A DNA stretch of 64,000 bases. It comes from Peribacillus frigoritolerans. GTDB taxonomy: Bacteria; Bacillota; Bacilli; Bacillales; DSM-1321. Location: assembly GCF_001636405.1 (NCBI RefSeq), contig NZ_KV440950.1:2751712-2815711 (forward strand). Reading direction: 5' to 3'. The notes under the pieces were generated by a model, which saw only the letters and a list, made by a program, of their open reading frames with translations, did not search any database and had not been told where the DNA came from. A program made the translations under genes and the position numbers. This document shows positions 54,195-62,573 of this stretch, piece after piece; within the stretch, counting starts at the first letter, position 1; every line of letters starts with the position of its first letter.

Positions 54195-55061
54195 ATGAAA
54201 AAGCTCATCATATTCGCGTTTATCGGTTTTTTGGCTCAGTTAATTGATGGATCCTTAGGGATGGCATATGGGGTTACTTCAACCTCTCTGTTGTTGACAT
54301 TTGGAATTGCCCCTGCAGTGGCTTCTGCATCCGTACATTTGTCCGAGGTAGTGACTACTGCTGCTTCTGGTATATCCCATATGAAATTCGGGAACGTTGA
54401 TCGTCAAGCGCTTTTAAAATTAATCATTCCTGGTTCAATTGGGGCATTTGCGGGAGCGTGTTTTTTGAGTAATTTACCAGGAAATGTAGTAAGACCTTAT
54501 ATTTCGATCTTTTTGTTAATTCTTGGCGTATATGTACTTTTTCGTTTTTTAATTATGTCTAAAACAAGAAGTGAAAGAAAATCAATTAATATATCAAGAA
54601 AAAAATCAATCGTTTTGGGGTTAATGGCTGGATTTGCAGATGCAACCGGTGGGGGAGGGTGGGGTCCGATTACAACTCCAGTCCTTTTATCCCAAAAAGG
54701 TGTTCCTGCTAGAAAAGTAGTTGGTACGGTGGATACGAGTGAGTTTGCTGTTGCTGTTTCTGCAACATTGGGGTTTCTTATTGCATTAGGTTGGCAGGAA
54801 GTGAACTGGTTTTGGGTAATTGCACTTATGGCAGGCGGAATTATTGCAGCACCAATCGCTGCCTGGATCGTTACAAAATTGCCATCTTATTTATTGGGAG
54901 TCCTTGTAGGGGGATTTATTATTTTGACCAATGCACGAACGTTGATTAACACTTGGACGTTTACTGATCATTGGTCTCTCGTTATTTATATGCTCATATC
55001 AATTGGCTGGACAGTTTCTATAGTCTATGCCATACGGAATAACAAAAATCCTGTTCCATAA
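54195..55061 (+). CDS. TSUP family (TauE/SafE) sulfite/sulfate-type transporter
   Basis: A 288-residue membrane protein with about eight hydrophobic segments in two repeated halves. DGSLGMAYGVTSTSLLLTFG opens the first half, and ADATGGGGWGPITTPVLL opens the second; these paired motifs define the TSUP family. Members move sulfite, sulfonates or related anions. It starts a three-gene run with cysC and sat, arguing for sulfate or sulfite handling. GTAGGAGGA precedes the ATG. Confidence 0.87.
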   Translation: MKKLIIFAFIGFLAQLIDGSLGMAYGVTSTSLLLTFGIAPAVASASVHLSEVVTTAASGISHMKFGNVDRQALLKLIIPGSIGAFAGACFLSNLPGNVVRPYISIFLLILGVYVLFRFLIMSKTRSERKSINISRKKSIVLGLMAGFADATGGGGWGPITTPVLLSQKGVPARKVVGTVDTSEFAVAVSATLGFLIALGWQEVNWFWVIALMAGGIIAAPIAAWIVTKLPSYLLGVLVGGFIILTNARTLINTWTFTDHWSLVIYMLISIGWTVSIVYAIRNNKNPVP

Positions 55062-55084
55062 CGAAAAAGTAAAGGGGAGATTAT

Positions 55085-55699
55085 ATGGGTCAAGATGAGT
55101 ATATCCATCATCATTCATTTTCTATTACAAAAGAACTTAGGCAAGCTTTACACGGACATAAAAGTTTTATTCTTTGGTTTACAGGTTTATCAGGTTCAGG
55201 TAAGTCAACCATAGCGAATCTGGTCGAAGGAAGACTTCATGAGAAGGGGATCTCGACATATATTTTAGATGGAGATAATTTACGGAATGGATTAAATGAA
55301 GACCTTGGTTTTAGTTCTGAAGATAGAAAGGAAAATATACGCCGAATAGGGGAAGTTGCCAAAGTTTTTGTCGATAGCGGGATCGTTGTATTAGCCACGT
55401 TTATTTCGCCTTATATTAGTGACCGAGAAGATGTCAGAAAAAAGGTACAACAGGGTGAATTTCTTGAGATATATGTCAAATGTCCTTTAGAAGCCTGTGA
55501 GAAACGAGATCCCAAAGGGTTATATAAGAAAGCTAGAATAGGGGAGATCACTCAATTCACTGGGATTTCAGCCCCTTATGAAGAACCGGTAAACCCTGAA
55601 ATCATTATTGAAACCAGTCAATATTCTATTGAAGAATGTGTGCAGCAGATCATGAACTTCTTAAAAGATAATGGGCATTTAGGGGATGTCAATATTTAG
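55085..55699 (+). CDS. cysC: Adenylylsulfate (APS) kinase
   Basis: A 204-residue enzyme phosphorylating APS to PAPS. P-loop GLSGSGKST at residues 34-42; [16 protein letters not shown] and the lid region [22 protein letters not shown] are standard. It lies 23 bp after the TSUP gene and just before sat. PAPS is the donor for sulfotransferases, or the substrate of a PAPS reductase; neither is encoded in this window. Confidence 0.94.
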   Translation: MGQDEYIHHHSFSITKELRQALHGHKSFILWFTGLSGSGKSTIANLVEGRLHEKGISTYILDGDNLRNGLNEDLGFSSEDRKENIRRIGEVAKVFVDSGIVVLATFISPYISDREDVRKKVQQGEFLEIYVKCPLEACEKRDPKGLYKKARIGEITQFTGISAPYEEPVNPEIIIETSQYSIEECVQQIMNFLKDNGHLGDVNI

Positions 55700-55746
55700 G
55701 TCTCAAAAAGTCACAATGGAACGTACAAATGATAGAGGTGTTATAT

Positions 55747-56916
55747 ATGGATGTTCAAAAAACCATCATTGAACCACATGGCGGAAAGCTGATTAATCGT
55801 GAATTAACAGGAATTGCTCGTAAAGAGTATTTGGAAAAGTGCAAATCCCTTTCATCCCTTACTATCTCAGAATGGATTATTTCGGATCTGGAAATGATTT
55901 CAAATGGTGGATTTAGTCCACTTATTGGATTTATGGGGGAAAAAGATTACCAGAGCGTCTTAAAATATATGCATCTGGCAAACGGATTACCATGGACACT
56001 TCCGGTTACTCTTCCTGTTACAAAGGCAGAAGCGAAGAGTATAAATGTGGGGGATGAAGTGGCTCTATATAGTGTTGAGGGAGAACTGTCCGGGGTCATT
56101 CAGGTAGAAGAAATGTTTGAATACGATAAACAGGAAGAAGCTAGACTCGTTTATAAAACAATAGACTCTAACCACCCTGGGGTCAAAAAGCTATTTGAGC
56201 AAGGGGACATATATATTGCTGGACCTATTTTTCTGGTAAATAGGCCTTCACATAAACCGTTTGAAGAATTTTATATGAGTCCAAACGAAACTAGAAAAAT
56301 GTTCACCGACTTAGGTTGGAATACTGTGGTCGGATTTCAAACTAGAAATCCAGTGCACCGAGCCCATGAATACTTGCAAAAAACAGCATTAGAAACGGTT
56401 GATGGGCTTTTGTTGAATCCACTTGTGGGTGAAACGAAAAAGGATGATATACCTGCATATATACGGATGGAAAGCTATCAAATTTTATTGAAATATTACT
56501 ACCCATTGGACCGAGTCCGACTTGCAATTTATACAGCGGCTATGCGTTATGCCGGTCCTAGGGAAGCGGTCTTTCATGCGCTTGTTCGAAAGAATTATGG
56601 TTGCACACACTTTATTGTCGGCCGCGATCATGCTGGGGTAGGAAATTATTATGGAACGTACGATGCACAAGAAATTTTTAGCCAGTTCGACCCTATGAAA
56701 ATAGGTATTAAACCATTGTTTTTTGAACATAGCTTTTACTGTAAAAAGTGTATGAATATGGCTTCATTGAAGACATGCCCTCATTCTGCTGACGATAGGT
56801 TCATTTTAAGTGGAACGAAAGTCAGGGAAATGCTTCATGATGGTCTTACACCACCACCGGAATTTACTCGCCCTGAGGTGGCAGAAGTTCTTATTAGGGG
56901 CATGAAGAAAAAATAA
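55747..56916 (+). CDS. sat: Sulfate adenylyltransferase
   Basis: A 389-residue ATP sulfurylase making APS from sulfate and [14 protein letters not shown] at residues 198-208 carries the HxxH active-site motif (H204, H207), and GRDHAGVG is the second. Near the C-terminus [17 protein letters not shown] is the zinc-type cysteine cluster of prokaryotic Sat. ATG 55747 has GAGGTG six bases upstream; an ATG six codons earlier is not supported. It forms an operon with cysC and the TSUP transporter. Confidence 0.94.
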   Translation: MDVQKTIIEPHGGKLINRELTGIARKEYLEKCKSLSSLTISEWIISDLEMISNGGFSPLIGFMGEKDYQSVLKYMHLANGLPWTLPVTLPVTKAEAKSINVGDEVALYSVEGELSGVIQVEEMFEYDKQEEARLVYKTIDSNHPGVKKLFEQGDIYIAGPIFLVNRPSHKPFEEFYMSPNETRKMFTDLGWNTVVGFQTRNPVHRAHEYLQKTALETVDGLLLNPLVGETKKDDIPAYIRMESYQILLKYYYPLDRVRLAIYTAAMRYAGPREAVFHALVRKNYGCTHFIVGRDHAGVGNYYGTYDAQEIFSQFDPMKIGIKPLFFEHSFYCKKCMNMASLKTCPHSADDRFILSGTKVREMLHDGLTPPPEFTRPEVAEVLIRGMKKK

Positions 56917-57179
56917 AATGACAAATAAACTTGTGAAAAATGTTTTGTGGGATTCTATGAGTAACAGTTCATATAGGGACATGAAATATTTTTATAAAAT
57001 AAGCCTCTTTGTAAGTGGATATCTTTAAAACAATTTTTATATTACCTTGAAAATTTGGATCAGACATAAGCATAGTCGTGGACATATTGGACAACAGCAG
57101 TACATTATTGATGGTGAAGAGTCAAAAGCTAAAAAAGCTCCTAAAGATGTAAAAGGGGGAATGGAGGCAATAACGATTA

Positions 57180-57380
57180 TGAGGTAGTTAGGGAAATGCC
57201 CAAGGAACACTAACCTATTCGGATTTTTGTGTTTTGCCTTTCTGGACCCGGTGAATCTTATATTGTTTATTTTAAAGGTCCAGGATCTGCTTCGTGGCGA
57301 GCTTGAGTAGGTCCCCGTCACGTAGGCCGGTCTTGGAGCCTACAACAAACAAGATATATTCACGCTCAGCCCCATTTCAT
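57180..57380 (-). pseudogene. Tyrosine recombinase (phage integrase) relic
   Basis: On the minus strand one frame reads YILFVVGSKTGLRDGDLLKL and then ATKQILDL-stop-NKQYKIHRVQKGKTQKSE. The TGLR box with the catalytic Arg, the following DLLKL helix and the K-rich beta-hairpin QKGKTQK are the integrase catalytic-domain pattern. Stops interrupt it and the remaining boxes are missing. Confidence 0.6.
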
Positions 57381-57743
57381 ATATTTTAACTGCTGTTGAC
57401 CACAGATCGGCTGCACACCTTTTGGTTGCGTCAGCTCCATCGACTATTCTTTCTTCTTCATTCAAAATTTAACTTCTAAATTCTTCAAACCCACGATTTG
57501 AATACTATTTTTTCTCTTTTTGTCCGTATTAAGAGAAGAATCTTGAAAAGTTAATGAAATCAAGGATTTGAATGTATGGTAATTAAACTAAATTAAAAAA
57601 AAGGTACCCCTTCTTCAACTATAGGGCAGCATTCATGTAATGAGTAAAAATAAGATTTGAGCATAAAAAGACATCTAGTATGATAAAGTGTCCTGGAGCT
57701 GGCAGCTAAAGGGACAAAATTATCGAAACAAGGAGGCCCTATC

Positions 57744-58155
57744 ATGATTTATAACCAATTTGAGGAAATCGCTCAAATTTCTTTTGAAACACTTATAATA
57801 GGTGTCGATATTGAAATATTCAAATATGTAGCCAGTTTCTTCGAAAATACGAAATAAGGGTTTTGGCATTTTCTGGACTGGGTTTCGCAAGTAAAACGTG
57901 TTCAAAGAAATGGGAAGGAAATGAAGATTTACAACTTTCTAAAACTAAATGCGTTATCACATGAACTTGTAGAATTCTCAGGACAGGAGCTATTAAACCA
58001 CTTTAGAAAGGCTGTTTTATGCAGTTAGGACTTAGTAAAATTCAAGGATTGAAACATGCAGCTAGTACCTCTATTGATTTACCAAAAACCTGACGTTCAA
58101 GAAATGTTGGCCATTAAGGGAATAGGAAGAGCAGTCCCTGATCGCTTTGTGTAAC
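57744..58155 (+). pseudogene. IS110-family transposase relic
   Basis: ATG at 57744 opens QFEEIAQISFETLIIGVDIE, which matches the RuvC-like N-terminus (ETLVIGVDIAK) of Bacillus IS110-type transposases. After a stop, segments GFWHFLDW, LNALSHELVEFSGQELLNHF and DVQEMLAIKGIGRAVPDRFV (helix-hairpin-helix region) appear in shifting frames. The central part is deleted. An AAGGAGG ribosome binding site is still present. Confidence 0.65.
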
Positions 58156-58587
58156 AAACTCATTAGGGTTTTATAAAAAATATTTGAATTTCGGGAAGAT
58201 AAAATGTTGAAGGACATTACTCATATGGCAGGACACCAGATAGCAGAAGCAGTCGATTAATTCTTGTGAGATCGGTTTTAATAGTATGGTTTCAATGGTT
58301 TTTAGACATTTAAAGCACGGATTAATCAGTAAAGCAACTAAACTTTGGGCATGGAGACCTTCTGGGGCATTTTGACTAACATCCACCTTAGAGAAATGTT
58401 GGAATTTGAGAGCGAATATTGTGAGACATGGAGGATTGTCCTCCACGAGATATGTTGACATTGACCAGCACGATCATAATTCACAAGTTAAGGAAGGTAT
58501 GGAAGTAGAATATGAAGAAGCATTTCGTGGGGCATCAAAAATTATTTATTAAATGAAAGGGTACAAATCTAACGAATTAATAGCGTT

Positions 58588-58743
58588 GTATGGAAGTTGA
58601 GGAGAAATATTTACCACTGGTGCAATGGGATACATTAGAAGACCATATAATTGGATTTAGACAACCCAAAAAGTTTCAGAATGAAAAATTACATATAAGT
58701 ATGACACAACTTCCTAACCATTTTCATTTTTATTCTCTGTGGT
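58588..58743 (+). pseudogene. Antibiotic-biosynthesis-monooxygenase-like fragment
   Basis: A frame reading VEEKYLPLVQWDTLEDHIIG then FRQPKKFQNEKLHISMTQLP. The WDTLEDHIIGFRQ core resembles the W-ETLEDHTVGFR segment of ABM-domain (quinol monooxygenase-like) proteins. It is short, without a proper start, and seems to be a remnant. Confidence 0.35.
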
Positions 58744-58793
58744 GAAGCACTGTTTTGTGCTACATGGAAGGCAATGGCTGCGTTATTACCATA

Positions 58794-58822
58794 AGAAGGC
58801 CGCCAATTCCGCGGCCTTTTAA
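58794..58822 (+). terminator. GC-rich hairpin in the decayed region
   Basis: Perfect stem AAGGCCGC / GCGGCCTT followed by TTAAA; a weak T-tract. Confidence 0.4.
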
Positions 58823-58879
58823 ACGTATGATTCTTAGCATTATCGTACATTTTTTTTCCAATCTACTCTAGCCGTCGGT

Positions 58880-60112
58880 TTATGAGTTTTTATTGTTTCC
58901 AATGGCTTTATGATAAAAATTAAGAGTGTTGTTGATCATTTTATCCATTGACCATCGTTTATGCGCCCATAACTTGGCATGATGGGAAAACTGCTCTCTA
59001 AGTAAGTCATTTTCCAAAAGGTATTTTAATTTTATATAAAGTTGTTGACTATTTCCTGCAGGAAAAACTAATCCATTTTGTCCATTTGATACCATTTCAG
59101 GAAGTGCAGCTGCATCGCTTACGATAGCAGGAAGTCCGATCAATTGTGCTTCCATTAGTGAGTGCGGTTGTGTATCTTGCAATCCAGGTAATACAAAGAT
59201 ATCTGCTTGTTTAAGAAAATGGGGGACATTGTTTGTAACTCCTAAAAACTTGACTTCATTTGTAAGACCTAATCTTGTGCAATTTCCTTGGAGTTCAGAT
59301 TGCATTGCCCCCTCTCCTAAAATCCAGCACTCCCAATCTCTTCTATCAAGCTTTAACTTTGCGAGCGCTTCAATGAGGTATTGAATTCCTTTCAAAAACA
59401 CAAGGCGACCCGTAAAAAGAATGATCTTTTTATCCTTCGGTCGAGAAATGGGTGATTCTCCTTTAGAACGGCTTAAAAATCCTTCAATGTCCATTCCGTC
59501 CGAAAAGGTAAACAGTTTTTTTGGCATAACTGAAAATTCGTTAACAATCTTGTTATACGACCATTTAGAAGGTGCATGAATGTAGTCACTAGCATGATAA
59601 CCTTCATACTCTAATGCATTGTGGTATTGATATTCAAACATCTGTTTAATTTGTTCATCCGTTTTATTGCGATGCAGTGTTTTAAGATGATAGAAAATAC
59701 CTCCTGATAGATAGCCATGAGCACTAGTCACTAAAGGAATATGTTTCGGTTTTACCCTTCTTAGCGCATCCGCAGCAATTACATCTTGTGCATGAATGAT
59801 ATCATATTGGTTAAGTCCGTAATATAAAGCTGACAATTCTAATGAGTAACGGTATTCCTCCGTTTTGTCTATCCATTGATTAGAATGCTGAGGAAGAATT
59901 CTCTTTAGTTTTGCATCAATATGAGGAGTAATTTGTGAAATGGAAAGCTCCGGTTTTCGTCCAATAATTCGGTATTTGGTAGCATTTAAATTGTGGCTAA
60001 GAATGTCAACACTATGCCCTAAACGCTCAAGCCGTTCCTTTAATTGTGAGACAAAACTCCAAATTCCGCCAAGAGCCGGAAGTGGATAGTAAGAAGCAAT
60101 TAATATTTTCAT
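58880..60112 (-). CDS. Glycosyltransferase family 4 protein, paralogue of the 42353 gene
   Basis: A 410-residue GT-B protein, exactly as long as its paralogue at 42353-43585 and similar throughout (GGIWSFVSQLKERLERLGH, VTSAHGYLSGG, LFTGRLVFLKGIQYLIEAL). The donor-site motif reads DTQPHSLMEAQ, so the first acid of EX7E is Asp, a conservative change from the usual Glu. GGGAGGG precedes the ATG. It lies next to the degraded propeller-gene fragment. Confidence 0.87.
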   Translation of the reverse strand: MKILIASYYPLPALGGIWSFVSQLKERLERLGHSVDILSHNLNATKYRIIGRKPELSISQITPHIDAKLKRILPQHSNQWIDKTEEYRYSLELSALYYGLNQYDIIHAQDVIAADALRRVKPKHIPLVTSAHGYLSGGIFYHLKTLHRNKTDEQIKQMFEYQYHNALEYEGYHASDYIHAPSKWSYNKIVNEFSVMPKKLFTFSDGMDIEGFLSRSKGESPISRPKDKKIILFTGRLVFLKGIQYLIEALAKLKLDRRDWECWILGEGAMQSELQGNCTRLGLTNEVKFLGVTNNVPHFLKQADIFVLPGLQDTQPHSLMEAQLIGLPAIVSDAAALPEMVSNGQNGLVFPAGNSQQLYIKLKYLLENDLLREQFSHHAKLWAHKRWSMDKMINNTLNFYHKAIGNNKNS

Positions 60113-60244
60113 CTCTATTAACCCTCCCTTCAGTATTTTGGTGTTAGCTTGATTAACAGATGTATAGCTCTTTCCTGATCATAATCATTAATGGGCTAGT
60201 ATAAAATCGAAAAACATTGTCCATGTAGTTTATATGTCACTTTC

Positions 60245-60424
60245 AATTTCACTTTGAAACGAATAATCGCATTCATACCATACTCTTCAACCTGTTGTTC
60301 CCACAGTTGTTTTCCCTTTTTCAAATCAAAGCAGACAATTGTCGGTAATACACCATATTCCCTATACCATGAAATAGTTCCATCAGCTTCTGTTTTTTTA
60401 GGTCGTATTCTTGTAAAGCCTGAG
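60245..60424 (-). pseudogene. C-terminal relic of a second beta-propeller-like gene
   Basis: The minus strand reads GFTRIRPKKTEADGTISWYR, then EYGVLPTIVCFDLKKGKQLW, then EQQVEEYGMNAI. This aligns residue by residue with the C-terminus of the 52236 protein (GFSRIRPSKKFKEDGTI, LPTRIACYDLKHGKLLWEQQ, LEEYNLNAIYSI). Everything upstream is replaced by an IS3-type relic. Confidence 0.75.
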
Positions 60425-60428
60425 AAAG

Positions 60429-60690
60429 AACACTGCCTATAGATTGGGGGTACTGCTTTTTTTAGTGAGCCACCTGGGCCTTATAATATTCCAAATCATC
60501 TTCCACACTATCGAATTTCATACGAGGAAGTCCTTTCAAGGGGTTTTTTCAAGCCCCTCATTACCGTTATTTCCGCACTAACCCCTCTACTTTTAAGCTC
60601 ATATTTCTTCGCTGTGGCTAATTGGATACCCTTATCATACAAATAAATTTGTACAACTTGTATCTTTAATTCCTTGGAAAATTGATATGT
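60429..60690 (-). pseudogene. IS3-family OrfA-type transposase relic
   Basis: The minus strand reads KKGDTYQFSKELKIQVVQIY, then LYDKGIQLATAKKYELKSRG. After a frame change it gives EDDLEYYKAQVAH, a stop, and KKQYPQSIGS. The first part is the helix-turn-helix of IS3 OrfA proteins and the second the leucine-zipper-like tail. It directly abuts the truncated propeller gene. Confidence 0.6.
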
Positions 60691-60818
60691 ATCCCCTTTT
60701 TTAGGAAAAATAAGATCTATCCAAGTAGTTGTTTAACATCCATGTTATTTCATGGGCTTATTATACAGTCTAACTAAGGGGAAAATATCATGCGCAAGCG
60801 GATGTAGAGTAATATATT

Positions 60819-61430
60819 TTAAAAATTGATGATATTCAAATCCCATAAAGCTAGTGATTTATCAGTATAGTTCATTTCTCCTTCCGTACAATTCTCATTA
60901 ATAACCAAGATGGGTTTTGGAAAGTTGAATGGCTCAATCTCTAGATTAAGAGGGCGCCAGCTTCCTGTTCTTATTTCTTGATTAAACGTAAGGTTTGTAA
61001 ATGTTGTCGTTAATAAATACCTCGACTGGCTTGCTTTAAAATTGTTTAAAGCTGAATGAATATCAGAAAGACTAAAATGTACGAGACAATCTCTACAGAG
61101 GATTAAATCACCTGTAGGCAATCGATCTTTTGTAATGTCCATATGAAAAAAATGGACATTGTTTAATGGATATTCTTTTTTATTTCTTTTTATTATGTCA
61201 TCGACGATATCAATCCCAATATATAATTCTGTATTTTTGTATATTTCCTTCATCCAATTAAAATCACCACATGGTGCATCTATCATTTTTTTTATCTGAA
61301 GTTGTTTTATCATGCTTGGTAATTCCTGAATGAGTGTTTTGGTTTGAGTAAGTGATGAACCCGTACCAGATACAGACTCAGAGTTTCCCCACATGTTTTT
61401 CTTATAAATATTTGTAAATAGCTCTTTCAT
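60819..61430 (-). CDS. Class I SAM-dependent methyltransferase
   Basis: A 203-residue methyltransferase. Motif I is DAPCGDFNWM (residues 51-60), followed by YIGIDIVDDII (acidic end of strand 2) and DLILCRDCLVHFSLSDI (motif IV/post-IV). It is a small cytoplasmic enzyme lying 82 bp downstream of the GT2 gene on the same strand. It probably methylates a sugar of the glycan; the acceptor is not predictable. AAAGGTGAG precedes the ATG. Confidence 0.83.
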   Translation of the reverse strand: MKELFTNIYKKNMWGNSESVSGTGSSLTQTKTLIQELPSMIKQLQIKKMIDAPCGDFNWMKEIYKNTELYIGIDIVDDIIKRNKKEYPLNNVHFFHMDITKDRLPTGDLILCRDCLVHFSLSDIHSALNNFKASQSRYLLTTTFTNLTFNQEIRTGSWRPLNLEIEPFNFPKPILVINENCTEGEMNYTDKSLALWDLNIINF

Positions 61431-61512
61431 TTACATTCTCACCTTTCATCATTTTGTTAATTTATAAAGGAATTAATAAAACGACATGACTCGAAAGGGT
61501 GATCTGTAAAAT

Positions 61513-62391
61513 CTAGAAATCTATATTGAATTTGGCAAAGTACCAATCATCATCATATTTTCGTTTTTGAAAGTAAGCCCGTCGTTGCTTTTTAACTCCA
61601 TCAAGGAGCACTTGGGATTCAATCGGGTTTGCTTTTACATGTATCATGAGTTTTTTGCACTTTTGGATGCGGTGAGTATTAAAATGAGAGTAGGCCATCC
61701 TTAATAAATTATAATAAACTTCATCATAGCTAACTTCATACGGGTGAGCTTTTCTGAACAAATGGATTATTTTTACATTAGGCAGAGCGTGGCAGCGGAA
61801 TCCAAATAGCCATAGCTTAATTGAAAGCTCTACATCTTCATGTCCCCAAGTTTTAAATCCCGTTTCAAATCCGCCCACATCTTCAAACACTTTTTTTGAG
61901 ATAATAAAACATCCTCCGGGTAATACGGCAGTTTCAAAGAGGCCATTTTGTTTAGCGTTCCATTTAATTCTGAGGTTTGACTTTAAGGTCATACCATAGC
62001 CAATGAAATCGGAATTGCCAAACGAAGCGATTGCTGGGGTTACTGCATCAGATTTTCCTGTAAGCAGGGGTTCTACAATATGATCGATCCACAAATCTTC
62101 AAACTGTAAATGGGCGTCGCAAAAAATCAGGAATTCTCCAGAAGCTTTTGCTGCTCCTAAATTTCGTGCGCTGGCAGCTCCAACGCCATTTGTTTCAAAA
62201 AGCTTAACCTGGTTTGCGTGATTATAGGTATTAAGAAAATCGCAGCAATCATCTGATGATCCATCGTTTATAATAATCACTTCAAAGGAATAATCTGTAG
62301 CAACTGAAAATAATGAATCGAGAGTGTTTTTCACATTTTCCCCTTCATTTTTGGCTGGGAAAATTATTGAAATTAAAGGATGATTTTTCAC
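61513..62391 (-). CDS. Glycosyltransferase family 2 protein with polypeptide-GalNAc-transferase-like motifs
   Basis: A 292-residue GT-A enzyme. SIIFPAKNEGENVKNTLDSL and IINDGSSDD are the GT2 start. The metal site is DAH (residues 92-94, a DxH and not DxD triad). Later come PGGCFIISKKVFEDVGGF, TWGHEDVELSIKLW (residues 181-194) and HLFRKAHPYEV (210-220). DxH, WGxE-xELS and HxFRKxxPY in this order are hallmarks of polypeptide GalNAc-transferase-like catalytic domains. No lectin domain is present. GTG start behind AAGGAGAG. Confidence 0.85.
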   Translation of the reverse strand: MKNHPLISIIFPAKNEGENVKNTLDSLFSVATDYSFEVIIINDGSSDDCCDFLNTYNHANQVKLFETNGVGAASARNLGAAKASGEFLIFCDAHLQFEDLWIDHIVEPLLTGKSDAVTPAIASFGNSDFIGYGMTLKSNLRIKWNAKQNGLFETAVLPGGCFIISKKVFEDVGGFETGFKTWGHEDVELSIKLWLFGFRCHALPNVKIIHLFRKAHPYEVSYDEVYYNLLRMAYSHFNTHRIQKCKKLMIHVKANPIESQVLLDGVKKQRRAYFQKRKYDDDWYFAKFNIDF

Positions 62392-62573
62392 TTCATTTAT
62401 CTCTCCTTTTGTAACGATTTTTCATTATCAAGAAAAATTCAAGGACTGTGATATTGATGTTAAGAGGTGGATTATCACAATCCTTGATCATCGGTTGAAA
62501 GTGGTAATTAAGTTTCAGTTTGTAGTTCAAATAGTTAAAGTGAGGGTATATATTCTCTAAATAATGGTTATTA

